Below are positions 8,310 to 15,724 of a DNA stretch of 21,994 bases, piece by piece. The number at the start of each line of letters is the position of its first letter. The stretch's first letter is position 1. The stretch is from an uncultured Ruminiclostridium sp. (GTDB lineage Bacteria; Bacillota; Clostridia; Oscillospirales; Ruminococcaceae). The position numbers and the translations under genes are program-made. The DNA lies in the NCBI GenBank assembly GCA_910588335.1, contig CAJUQV010000033.1, positions 1-21,994 of the forward strand. Direction: 5' to 3'. The notes under the pieces were generated by a model, which had not been told where the DNA came from, made no database searches, and worked only from the letters and a program-made list of their open reading frames with translations.

Positions 8310-9608
8310 TTATTCTCGTGTTTCCATAGCCTTTTTCATATCATCTATTCCCCGTTCCGCTATCCTCATATATCTGACCTGCTTGTCCTTAATATGCTCC
8401 TCCGGCGGCGGGAGCATTCCCATATTTGCTCCCATAGGCTGAAAATCCGCGTTTTCCGCTGCCACATAAGAGCAAAGCGCCCCGCACATGGTTGTTTTGG
8501 GCAGATTCAATCTTTCCTGCCCTTTAAGCCTTCTCGCAAGGCTCTGACCCGCAACTATCCCGCTCATGGCGCTTTCTATATATCCCTCCACGCCTGTCAT
8601 CTGACCCGCAAAATAAACTCCGTCGCTTTCCTTAAGCATAAATCTGTTATTAAGCAGTCGCGGACTGTTAAGAAAAGTATTTCTGTGCATTACCCCGTAA
8701 CGCAGAAACTCCGCGTTTTCAAGACCCGGAATCATTCGGAAAACTCTTTTCTGTTCGGGGAATTTAAGATTTGTCTGAAAACCCACAAGATTATAAGCGC
8801 TGCCCTCGGTGTTTTCCTTTCTAAGCTGTACCGCCGCCCACGGTCTGCGCCCCGTGTTGGGGTCGGTAAGCCCCACAGGCTTCATACAGCCGTAGCACAG
8901 GCTCTTGGCTCCTCTTTTGGCCAATACCTCAACGGGCATACAGCCCTCGTAAACATTAAGCTTTTCAAATTCCTTTAATGGCACCGTTTCGGCGTTGACC
9001 AGCTCTTCGTAAAAGCGCTCGTACTCTTCTTTGTTCATAGGACAATTGATATAATCGGCTTCGCCTTTGTCGTAGCGGGTGGCGTAAAACGCCTTGGTCA
9101 TATCAAGCGAATCTGCCGATACTATCGGAGCCGCCGCGTCGTAAAAGCTAAGGGGACTTCCGCAGCGATTCTGTATCGCCTCCGCCATAGCGTCGGAGGT
9201 CAGGGGACCGGTGGCTATTACGGTATTATTTTGAGGGAATTTCGTTATCTCCTCCGACACCATGGTTATATTTTCGTGAGAGCGTATTTTGTTTGTTACA
9301 TAATCGGAAAAAGCTTCACGATTCACCGCCAAAGCGCCCCCCGCGGGAACGGAGGAGTGATCCGCCGCATCCAAAATAAGAGAGCCCAACAATCGCATTT
9401 CGGCCTTCAGCATTCCGCAGGCGCTGTTTATACGCGACGCTTTCAGCGAATTGGAGCATACCAATTCCGCAAGACCGTCATAGTGATGAGCGGGGGAAAA
9501 TTTTTTCGGTTTCATTTCGTAAAGCTTAACCCCGAAGCCTCTTTCCGCCAGCGCCCATGCAGCTTCACAGCCCGCCAGTCCTCCGCCGATTACCGTTACT
9601 TCCGTCAT
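8310..9608 (-). CDS. trmFO: tRNA (uracil-54)-C5-methyltransferase TrmFO, folate-dependent
   Basis: The 432-residue flavoprotein has the N-terminal FAD-binding motif VIGGGLAGCEAA (6-17) and the TrmFO-typical LVCSNSLKAS with C51. A second conserved cysteine, C223, lies in EGCMPVE. These two match the catalytic cysteine pair known from the Bacillus enzyme. It uses methylenetetrahydrofolate and reduced flavin to make ribothymidine at U54 of tRNA. The motif MTGVEGYIESAMSG near the end is also diagnostic. The gene follows topA by 91 nt and precedes plsX by 16 nt; topA-trmFO adjacency is common in Bacillota. Confidence 0.97.
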   Translation of the reverse strand: MTEVTVIGGGLAGCEAAWALAERGFGVKLYEMKPKKFSPAHHYDGLAELVCSNSLKASRINSACGMLKAEMRLLGSLILDAADHSSVPAGGALAVNREAFSDYVTNKIRSHENITMVSEEITKFPQNNTVIATGPLTSDAMAEAIQNRCGSPLSFYDAAAPIVSADSLDMTKAFYATRYDKGEADYINCPMNKEEYERFYEELVNAETVPLKEFEKLNVYEGCMPVEVLAKRGAKSLCYGCMKPVGLTDPNTGRRPWAAVQLRKENTEGSAYNLVGFQTNLKFPEQKRVFRMIPGLENAEFLRYGVMHRNTFLNSPRLLNNRFMLKESDGVYFAGQMTGVEGYIESAMSGIVAGQSLARRLKGQERLNLPKTTMCGALCSYVAAENADFQPMGANMGMLPPPEEHIKDKQVRYMRIAERGIDDMKKAMETRE

Positions 9609-9699
9609 TTTATAATCCTTCTTTCCTTTTATACCAATCCCATTTAAAAATAAATTTGCGGCTTAAGCGCCAATCGCTTTTTCAGACTATAGTTCCTTA

Positions 9700-11778
9700 T
9701 TATTCCGGATCCTTCTCGAAATCGCAGCCCTCGGCAGCGCAGTAGATTTTTCCCTTTTTGCCCGCTTTTTTAAACAGGGTCTTTCCGCATTTTGGACAAA
9801 CGTCGGGAATGGGGGTATCCCATGTCATATAGTTGCAGTCCTTATAATTTTCACAGCCGAAAAACGGCTTTCCTTTTTTGGACTTTTTGGCTAACATTTT
9901 CCCGCCGCACTTGGGGCACAGCCCGCCTGTTTCGGTGACTATCCGCTTTGTGTTTTTACAGTCGGGGAAACCCGAACAGCCCAAAAACTTTCCGTATGGG
10001 CCTATTTTTATAACCATGGGTTTTCCGCACTGTTCACAGACTATATCGGTAGGCTCGTCGGGAACCTTTACCCTTTTTCCGTCCAGATCCTTTTCCGCCT
10101 GTGTAAGCGTTTTTGAAAAGTCGGCGTAAAATTCCTTCAGAACGTCCACCCATTCCTCTTTCCCCTCTTCTATTTTGTCAAGGTCATCCTCCATTTTAGC
10201 GGTAAACTTTACGTCCACTATATGCTTGAAATGATCCTCAAGGAGAATGGTTATGGTATCGCCTAAGGGTGTGGGCTTAAGCTGCTTCTGATCAAATTCC
10301 ACATAGTGTCTGTCAAGTATGGTGGAAATAGTGGGGGCGTAGGTGGATGGTCGTCCGATGCCATTTTCCTCCAGCGCCTTAATAAGGCTGGCCTCGTTAA
10401 ATCTGGGGGGCGGCTGTGTAAAATGCTGATTTCCGCCCAGTTCGCTTATATTAAGTACTTCTCCCACCGTAAGCTTGGGCAGCGCTCCCCCGTTTTCTTC
10501 GTCATTCTCGGCGGTATCGGTATACAGCTTCGTAAAGCCGTCAAACTTAACGGTATAGCCGTTGGCTTTGAAGATACAATTTCCCGCTTTGACGGAAACC
10601 GCCACTGTGTTAAGCTGAGCGTTGGCCATCTGGCTGGCTATAAAGCGCTCCCATATAAGCTTATATAGCCTGTATTGATCGGAGGAAAGGCTTGACTTTA
10701 CCCTCTGGGGAGTAAGGTCTATTGTAGAGGGTCTTATAGCTTCATGAGCGTCCTGAGCGTTGTTTTTTGATTTATATACCCTTGGTTTTTCGGGAAGATA
10801 TTCCTCACCGAAGGTACTCTTTATCAGCTCTGCCGCTGCCGCCTTTGCCTCGTCTGAAATACGAAGGCTGTCGGTTCTCATATAGGTTATAAGTCCCACC
10901 GCGCCCTGTCCTTCTATTTCTATTCCCTCATAAAGCTCCTGCGCCGCCTTCATGGTGCGTCGCGAATTGAAGCTTAAGCGGTGGTTGGCTTCCTGCTGGA
11001 GCGTGGAAGTGGTGAAGGGGGGAGCGGGCTGTTTTTTTCGGGTGGACTTTTTGATGTTGTCCACCGTAAATTCTTTATCTTTAAGGTAAGCCAATATTTT
11101 GTCCGCTTCTTCCTTACAGCCTATCTCCGCCTTTTTGCCGTCCGTCTCGGAAAGCTTTATGGGGAAGGTCTTTTTATTTGAGGCGGTGTTCGCCTTTCCG
11201 TCTATGCTCCAATATTCCTTTGGATTAAAGGCTTTGATTTCGTTTTCACGATCGACTATAAGCTTTACCGCAACAGACTGCACCCGCCCCGCCGAAAGAC
11301 CGCGCCTGACCTTTTTCCACAGAAACGGGCTTAATTTATAGCCCACGATTCTGTCTAAGATTCTCCTTGCCTGCTGGGCGTTTATCAGATCGCCGTCGAG
11401 ACTTCTGGGGTTCTCCATTCCCGTTTTCACCCCGCTTTTGGTGATTTCGGAGAAAGTAACTCTGATAGGCTTGCTGCTGTCCAGCCCCAACACCTCGGCC
11501 AGATGCCACGATATGGCTTCGCCCTCTCTATCCGGGTCGGTGGCAAGGTATACGGTGTCGGATTTTTTTACGCAGCTTTTCAAATCTTTTATAAGCGCCG
11601 CTTTATCCTTTTTATTTTCGTAAACGGGAGCAAAATCGTTATCCACGTCTACGCCCAGCTTGGATTTGGGCAGGTCGCGGATATGACCGGCGCAGGCCAC
11701 TACGTGGTATTTGCTTCCTAAGTATTTTTGTACTGTTTTCGCCTTGGAGGGCGACTCTAAGATTACTAAATCGGACAA
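9700..11778 (-). CDS. topA: DNA topoisomerase I (type IA), TTG start
   Basis: The 692-residue protein starts with a TOPRIM domain: ILESPSKAKT with E8, then ATDPDREGEA with D81, D83 and E86. The active-site tyrosine is Y299 in LITYMRTDSLRIS. Three C-terminal four-cysteine zinc fingers lie near 570-605, 613-650 and 654-690. The enzyme relaxes negative supercoils. The start codon is TTG, placed 8 nt after a strong GGAGG; no ATG gives the conserved N-terminus. The gene heads the minus-strand block running into trmFO and plsX. The 172 nt upstream hold two dispersed-repeat elements, which is where its promoter must lie; I see only a weak candidate there (TTGATC-16-TATACC on the minus strand). Confidence 0.98.
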   Translation of the reverse strand: MSDLVILESPSKAKTVQKYLGSKYHVVACAGHIRDLPKSKLGVDVDNDFAPVYENKKDKAALIKDLKSCVKKSDTVYLATDPDREGEAISWHLAEVLGLDSSKPIRVTFSEITKSGVKTGMENPRSLDGDLINAQQARRILDRIVGYKLSPFLWKKVRRGLSAGRVQSVAVKLIVDRENEIKAFNPKEYWSIDGKANTASNKKTFPIKLSETDGKKAEIGCKEEADKILAYLKDKEFTVDNIKKSTRKKQPAPPFTTSTLQQEANHRLSFNSRRTMKAAQELYEGIEIEGQGAVGLITYMRTDSLRISDEAKAAAAELIKSTFGEEYLPEKPRVYKSKNNAQDAHEAIRPSTIDLTPQRVKSSLSSDQYRLYKLIWERFIASQMANAQLNTVAVSVKAGNCIFKANGYTVKFDGFTKLYTDTAENDEENGGALPKLTVGEVLNISELGGNQHFTQPPPRFNEASLIKALEENGIGRPSTYAPTISTILDRHYVEFDQKQLKPTPLGDTITILLEDHFKHIVDVKFTAKMEDDLDKIEEGKEEWVDVLKEFYADFSKTLTQAEKDLDGKRVKVPDEPTDIVCEQCGKPMVIKIGPYGKFLGCSGFPDCKNTKRIVTETGGLCPKCGGKMLAKKSKKGKPFFGCENYKDCNYMTWDTPIPDVCPKCGKTLFKKAGKKGKIYCAAEGCDFEKDPE

Positions 11779-11832
11779 AGTTGGTTCCTCCTGTTGTTTT
11801 TGGGGTTGGGTAGGCTCGGCGTTGACAAAAAA

Positions 11833-11873
11833 TGATCAAGGTATAGATAAATAATACGGATGATCAAAGATTA
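11833..11873. repeat. Dispersed block, second copy (pairs with 724-762)
   Basis: This copy lies between topA and the methyltransferase gene, immediately beside hairpin copy 1. It shares TCAAGG, AAATAATA, GGAT and AAGATTA with 724-762 in the same order and spacing apart from 2 extra bases. Because it abuts hairpin copy 1, the two may be parts of one larger repeat, of which 724-762 is a truncated copy. Confidence 0.6.
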
Positions 11874-11874
11874 G

Positions 11875-11922
11875 TACTTAGCGTGCGATATTTAATCAAG
11901 TCTAAAACTTGATTAAATATCG
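11875..11922 (+). repeat. Hairpin repeat, copy 1 (upstream of topA)
   Basis: Positions 11886-11901 and 11907-11922 form a perfect 16-bp inverted repeat around the loop CTAAA. The inner 27 nt (11891-11917) match the reverse complement of 16925-16951 at 26 of 27 bases; the only change is A/G in the loop. The flank TACTTAGCGTGCGA (11875-11888) agrees with the TGCTTARGGTGTAA flank of the other copies at 10 of 14 positions. No T-run follows on either strand. Confidence 0.7.
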
Positions 11923-11950
11923 GTATAAAATATGGTAATTCTTTTGTTTT

Positions 11951-12736
11951 TTATCGGTTACGGCTCATCTCATAGCAGAATATTGCCGCAGCAGCAGCCG
12001 CGTTCAGCGATTCTGCTGTCTGTATGGGAATATAAAGCTTTTCACACTGCTCCGCCGCCGATTGGCTTATGCCGTGACCCTCGTTGCCTATAATCAGCGC
12101 CGTTTTTTTCGGGAAAGAAAATTCTCCCAGTTTTTTCGCGGTTTTGTCAAGCATCGCCGCATACAAGGCAAACCCTGCTTTTTTAAGCTCGGTCAATGCC
12201 ACTGAGAGTGTATCCTCCGCACAAAAGGGCGTAAGCCGAAGAGCGCTGCCCATAGAAGCACGAAGAGCCTTGGGCGAATACGGGTCGGCACAGTCTCCGC
12301 TTAAAATCATCCCGCCGATACCGAAGGCTTCGGCGGTTCTTATTATGGTACCTAAGTTGCCGGGATCCTGTATTCCGTCCAAAAGAATTATTTTTTCTTT
12401 CTCTATTATTCTATCAAGATTTTCCGATTTGTCAAGAAGTTTCGCGGCGAGAAAAATTCCCTGAGGCGTTTTTTGTCCGCTTATATAAGAATAAACCTCG
12501 TCCGTGACGATATAAGTCGGACAAACATCCGACAGCGTTTTTACCGTTTGGGGAAATTTTTTCTCCGCTTCCTCCGAAAACAGTGCGTATTCCGCCTTTA
12601 ACCCCGCTTTTAACGCTTCGTCGCAAAGCTTTTCGCCTTCCAGCGCTAAAAGGGCTTCCTTTTCTCTAAACTTTTTTTCGTTGATAAGCCCTCGGCTTCT
12701 TGAGACCGTTTGATTTTTTCGTGACGAGATTATCAT
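11951..12736 (-). CDS. SpoU/TrmH-family RNA 2'-O-methyltransferase
   Basis: The 261-residue protein has an N-terminal substrate-binding domain (about 1-95) and a C-terminal SPOUT knot. The three family motifs are all present: DGIQDPGNLGTIIRTAEAFG, then ALIIGNEGHGIS, then PIQTAESLNAAAAAAIFCYE. It should transfer a methyl group from SAM to a ribose 2'-OH in rRNA or tRNA. Its exact target cannot be read from sequence. The ATG at 12742 is only 2 nt from GGAG, whereas the ATG at 12736 is 8 nt away, so the latter is chosen. It is divergent from the membrane protein gene. Dispersed repeats separate it from topA downstream. Confidence 0.94.
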   Translation of the reverse strand: MIISSRKNQTVSRSRGLINEKKFREKEALLALEGEKLCDEALKAGLKAEYALFSEEAEKKFPQTVKTLSDVCPTYIVTDEVYSYISGQKTPQGIFLAAKLLDKSENLDRIIEKEKIILLDGIQDPGNLGTIIRTAEAFGIGGMILSGDCADPYSPKALRASMGSALRLTPFCAEDTLSVALTELKKAGFALYAAMLDKTAKKLGEFSFPKKTALIIGNEGHGISQSAAEQCEKLYIPIQTAESLNAAAAAAIFCYEMSRNR

Positions 12737-12810
12737 TGACATTACTCCGTTGTTATGGTATTCTATGATTACAATAAAATATTCATTGTTTTTAAACGAG
12801 GTAGAAATAT

Positions 12811-13830
12811 ATGAGCTTTTCCGAATTAAAAGCCTTAGCCCCCGTTCTGGGGCTTCAATGGGACGAAGACGGCCTTTTCCTGAACGGTACGATAAAGGAT
12901 TATCCCGTTTACATAGCCGATCTGATCGAGAGCCGCGAATACCTTTTGACGTTGTTTTGCAGGGTGAGAGACGATGTAGGGGACGAATTTGCCGCGAAAA
13001 TAAACCTTCTTCTGGAAAATATGCCGAAAAACTGTGTGAACGGACGAAAAAATGAACTTAACTTCCAGCAAATCAGGTTTAACGCCGATTTTCTGTATCA
13101 GGAAAACATCGGACTGCTTCGGGATTTTGCTTTGAATATATGCGCCGCCGCCGACAGTCTCGAACTTTTGCCCACGCCGGCGGATACGGTATTGGCCGCG
13201 GCGAAAACCGAGTTAATGCTCCAAAAAAAGAAAACCGGCAGCAACGATGGCAAGCCCCAAAAGTCGGGAAAATCTAAAAACGCCGTTTCCAAAGGCTTCG
13301 ACAAATACAGCCTAAGAGGACTTTTCGGAGCGATTATCGGCGGAGCGGCCATGGCGGTCATCTCCTCCACCATGGCGGACAACGATCCCGCCAACATCGG
13401 CGCGCTTTTAAGCAGTTGGGCGGCGGGGGCGCTTATCGCTTTGGTCACATTGGCGGATTACAGCTTTCTGGCGAAAAAAATCGATATTTTCGGCACGATC
13501 GCCTGCTCGCTTATAACACTTTTTTCCTGTTTTTTCTGCTCCGTTTTCGGTATTGTCAGAATAATGACAAATACCGCTAAAACTCTCGACCCTTCCGTAA
13601 GCTTTATGGATTCCGCGCTTAACTGGCAGTCCTACGCTCAGCTTTTTCCCAACATACCGGGGTATTTTGTCTCGCTTATCATCAAAAACCTGTTTATGGC
13701 TCTGGCGGCTTCGGTAATCTTCTATACCTTTTATTACCGCCGTCATCAGGATATAATGTATTCCGACGGCGTAGATATTTTACCCGACAAAGGTGAAAAG
13801 AAAAAGAACAAAAAGGGTAAAATTATCTGA
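12811..13830 (+). CDS. Unrecognised membrane protein with cytoplasmic N-domain
   Basis: I do not recognise a family. The 339-residue protein has a soluble N-terminal part of about 135 residues without a signal peptide. A lysine- and glycine-rich linker (139-163) follows, then four likely membrane helices near 169-186, 197-217, 225-250 and 283-309, and a very basic C-terminal tail (322-339). Two helices carry cysteines (232, 240, 243). ATG follows GAGG at 9 nt. The base composition resembles the neighbouring core genes, so it does not look recently acquired. It is alone between divergent and convergent neighbours. The basic linker and tail would favour a cytoplasmic location for both ends. No catalytic motif is visible. 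Confidence 0.8.
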   Translation: MSFSELKALAPVLGLQWDEDGLFLNGTIKDYPVYIADLIESREYLLTLFCRVRDDVGDEFAAKINLLLENMPKNCVNGRKNELNFQQIRFNADFLYQENIGLLRDFALNICAAADSLELLPTPADTVLAAAKTELMLQKKKTGSNDGKPQKSGKSKNAVSKGFDKYSLRGLFGAIIGGAAMAVISSTMADNDPANIGALLSSWAAGALIALVTLADYSFLAKKIDIFGTIACSLITLFSCFFCSVFGIVRIMTNTAKTLDPSVSFMDSALNWQSYAQLFPNIPGYFVSLIIKNLFMALAASVIFYTFYYRRHQDIMYSDGVDILPDKGEKKKNKKGKII

Positions 13831-13888
13831 AAAAACAATTTTATTGAAAACGCCGCGTATTCTTCAAGCGCAGCTTAAACAAACTGCC

Positions 13889-13970
13889 GGAATTGCGAAG
13901 CAATTCCTCGGTTCATTGGGGGTAAAATTCCACAATGAACCGAGGATGGTCCATGCCGCCTAAGAGGCGG
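13889..13970. repeat. Block of three adjacent hairpins after the membrane protein gene
   Basis: Three perfect inverted repeats stand in a row. GGAATTGC-GAA-GCAATTCC covers 13889-13907. A 13-bp stem pairs 13906-13918 with 13933-13945. CCGCCT-AAG-AGGCGG covers 13956-13970. The first two share the bases CC at 13906-13907. None is followed by a T-run. The block is GC-rich compared with its flanks and lies in the gap between two convergent transcription units. It could be a structured RNA, an intergenic mobile repeat, or a transcription block; I see no coding sequence. Confidence 0.6.
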
Positions 13971-14004
13971 GGAACATCGGACAGCGGTTATAAAACGGCT
14001 TCAT

Positions 14005-14047
14005 AAAAACACGAATATCACGCCCTTATTGACAAGGCGTGATATTT
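14005..14047 (-). terminator. Intrinsic terminator of the infC-rpmI-rplT operon
   Basis: An 11-bp perfect stem (14014-14024 with 14036-14046) closes an 11-nt loop. On the minus strand the stem is followed by CGTGTTTTTATG, giving a five-T tract. It begins 9 nt after the rplT stop codon. Confidence 0.9.
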
Positions 14048-14055
14048 CAAGTAAA

Positions 14056-14409
14056 TTAAAGTGCAGCCTTAGCTTTCTCGCAGAGAGAAGTGAAAGCGGT
14101 GGGATCGCTTATTGCGATCTCGGAAAGCATTTTTCTGTTAAGGGTAACATCAGCCTTTTTAAGACCGTTTATAAATGTGGAATAGTTCATATCGTTAAGC
14201 TTGCAGGCGGCGCTTATGCGGGTGATCCAAAGTCTGCGGAAATCTCTTTTCTTTAAGCGTCTGCTGATGTAAGCGTACTGGCCGGATTTCCAAACCGCCT
14301 CCTTGGCGGTTTTAAAGAGTCTGCTTTTACCGCCCCAGTAGCCTTTTGCTAATTTAAGTGTCTTGTTTCTTCTCTTGCGTGTCGCAAGTGCGCCTTTTAC
14401 ACGAGCCAT
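14056..14409 (-). CDS. rplT: 50S ribosomal protein L20
   Basis: The 117-residue protein has the L20 start MARVKGALATRKRRNKTLKL, followed by KGYWGGKSRLFKTAKEAV and RDFRRLWITRISAA. L20 binds 23S rRNA early in 50S assembly. In Bacillota it also represses its own operon through the infC leader. AGGAGG stands 8 nt before the ATG. It is the last gene of the operon, ending at an intrinsic terminator. Confidence 0.99.
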   Translation of the reverse strand: MARVKGALATRKRRNKTLKLAKGYWGGKSRLFKTAKEAVWKSGQYAYISRRLKKRDFRRLWITRISAACKLNDMNYSTFINGLKKADVTLNRKMLSEIAISDPTAFTSLCEKAKAAL

Positions 14410-14440
14410 TGTCGTTTCCTCCTTTTAATCTGATCTACTC

Positions 14441-14644
14441 TTATTTGGCGTAAGGCATAAGTGCCTTGATTTCCTTCATATCCGCGTCGCTCGCATAGGA
14501 ATTGGAACGATTGTTGCGCTTGCGGTTGGTGGCCTTCTGCACCAATCTGTGGCGGCGGTTGGTTGACTGGTACTTAACCTTGCCGTTGGCGGTAAATCTG
14601 AAACGCTTTTTGGCGCCGCTGTGGGTCTTAATTTTGTTTTTCAT
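14441..14644 (-). CDS. rpmI: 50S ribosomal protein L35
   Basis: The 67-residue basic protein has the L35 pattern KIKTHSGAKKRFRFTANGKV and the C-terminal DMKEIKALMPYAK. GGAGG lies 8 nt before the ATG. It sits 31 nt before rplT and about 140 nt after infC. That 140-nt gap holds no gene that I can support. Confidence 0.99.
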   Translation of the reverse strand: MKNKIKTHSGAKKRFRFTANGKVKYQSTNRRHRLVQKATNRKRNNRSNSYASDADMKEIKALMPYAK

Positions 14645-14786
14645 TTATGTTGCCTCCATTCTTATTTTTTTGCTTTATACATACGCCGTGCCGCTTTATC
14701 GGATTTTAGCTTCACAGCGTATTATCAACGCCTTAATGACGATTGATTTTTTTATTGTTATTTTTGGGAAACACTTTTGCGGAGGG

Positions 14787-15368
14787 TCATTCCGTTTTTT
14801 CCGCTTTATCCCGATTTTCCTCGGTCTTAGGCTTGGACTTTTTTGCCGAAGGGGCTGCCTTGGGCACAAGCACGGCGGTAAAGTTTTTTCCTTCGAGCAC
14901 CGACGGCTTATCCGCCGCGCCGAATTCGGCGGCCGCTTCCATAAAGCGCTTCATAAGATCCTCGCCCAGATTCATATGGGACAGCTCTCTCGCCCTTTTA
15001 AAGCGGATCTTCACCTTTACCTTGTCGCCGTTCTGCAAAAACTTTACGGCCTGAGATACCTTGCGGTTAAAGTCGTTGGTGTCGATATTGAGGAACATAC
15101 TTACTTCCTTCAATTCCGACTGCTTCTGATTTTTCTTGGCTTCCTTCTCTTTTTTCGCCTGTTCAAAGCGATATTTGCCGTAATCCATAATACGGCATAC
15201 GGGAGGATTTCCCTGGGGTGCGATAAGCACAAGGTCGAGATCGGCGTCGACAGCCTTTTGAAATGCGTCATCCGAGGACATTATTCCCATCTGTTCATTG
15301 TCGGGTCCGATAACGCGAACCTGCTTTTCGTGGATTTCCTCGTTGATGAGGGGTTGTTTTGCGGCTAT
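14787..15368 (-). CDS. infC: Translation initiation factor IF-3, probable AUA start
   Basis: IF3N and IF3C domains are both visible: INEEIHEKQVRVIGPDNEQM at the start, CRIMDYGKYRFEQAKKEKEA in the middle, and KVKVKIRFKRARELSH in the C-domain. The frame is open to a GTG at 15377, but that GTG is 1 nt from the GAAAGGA ribosome binding site (15385..15379). An ATA at 15368 is 10 nt away and yields the usual IF3 N-terminus of 193 residues. IF3 discriminates against non-standard start codons, and infC genes are known to use AUU, AUA or AUC for autocontrol, so AUA is the best reading. The C-terminus has a lysine- and alanine-rich extension (about 173-193). It is first in the infC-rpmI-rplT operon, behind a long leader. 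Confidence 0.96.
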   Translation of the reverse strand: MAAKQPLINEEIHEKQVRVIGPDNEQMGIMSSDDAFQKAVDADLDLVLIAPQGNPPVCRIMDYGKYRFEQAKKEKEAKKNQKQSELKEVSMFLNIDTNDFNRKVSQAVKFLQNGDKVKVKIRFKRARELSHMNLGEDLMKRFMEAAAEFGAADKPSVLEGKNFTAVLVPKAAPSAKKSKPKTEENRDKAEKTE

Positions 15369-15583
15369 TGCTAACACTTCCTTTCAAAAATAGGTTATAA
15401 AATGTATAATATATATTCACGGCAAAAATGCCGCAAAAAAGACGTAAAGGCTTTTTTACCCTCACGCCGTGAAATTCCGTAAATATAAGTAAATAATCAA
15501 TACAAACATACGAATTTCCGAAGTAAACGACCCTTTCGCTTACGCTTGGGGTGAGAGCAAGTCTGCTTGTGTTTATACATCGC
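15369..15583 (-). ncRNA. L20-type leader of the infC operon
   Basis: Between the promoter and infC lies about 205 nt of transcribed leader. Its 5' part can fold around CACCCC and AAAGGG, and its 3' part holds an attenuator. Leaders in this position are known in Bacillota to bind L20 and cause premature termination. The operon order and the mutually exclusive stems here match that system. I could not align it to the Rfam L20_leader model by eye, so the class rests on context and the attenuator. TSS is estimated from the -10 box. Confidence 0.75.
15435..15466 (-). terminator. Attenuator terminator in the infC leader
   Basis: On the minus strand CGTGAGGG (15466..15459) pairs with CCTTTACG (15450..15443) over an 8-nt loop, with two G-U pairs. 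The tail TCTTTTTT follows directly. A competing stem pairs TTCACGGC (15473..15466) with GCCGTGAA (15423..15416). It shares base 15466 with the terminator and encloses it, so the two folds could form a switch. Confidence 0.8.
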
Positions 15584-15589
15584 TTAAAC

Positions 15590-15618
15590 ATTATAGCTTA
15601 TTTTTTCCTATATGTCAA
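15590..15618 (-). promoter_or_regulatory. Sigma-A promoter of the infC operon
   Basis: The -35 box TTGACA (15618..15613) and -10 box TATAAT (15595..15590) are both perfect and separated by 17 nt. Initiation is expected near 15583. It is the only strong promoter on this strand upstream of infC. Confidence 0.93.
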
Positions 15619-15674
15619 TAGTTTTTTTAATTTTTTTATCGAGGGGTTTAAATAAGGACGGAAATATGGTAAAA

Positions 15675-15680
15675 TATAAT
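15675..15680 (+). promoter_or_regulatory. Possible -10 box for the cysteine-cluster gene
   Basis: TATAAT lies 45 nt upstream of the chosen ATG at 15725, facing away from the infC promoter. No good -35 hexamer or extended -10 TG is present, so this is tentative. Confidence 0.35.
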
Positions 15681-15724
15681 CATGCTTGAATAAAACAATA
15701 AAAACAACAGGAAAGGTCGTTATT

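Noticed and set aside
9609..9699. Fourth hairpin-repeat copy between topA and trmFO
   Set aside because: It has GCTTAAG and GGTATAAAA as in other copies, but no proper stem; similarity is too short to separate from chance in AT-rich DNA.
14502..15374. 290-codon plus-strand frame across infC and rpmI
   Set aside because: It is antisense to two clear translation genes and lacks a ribosome binding site.
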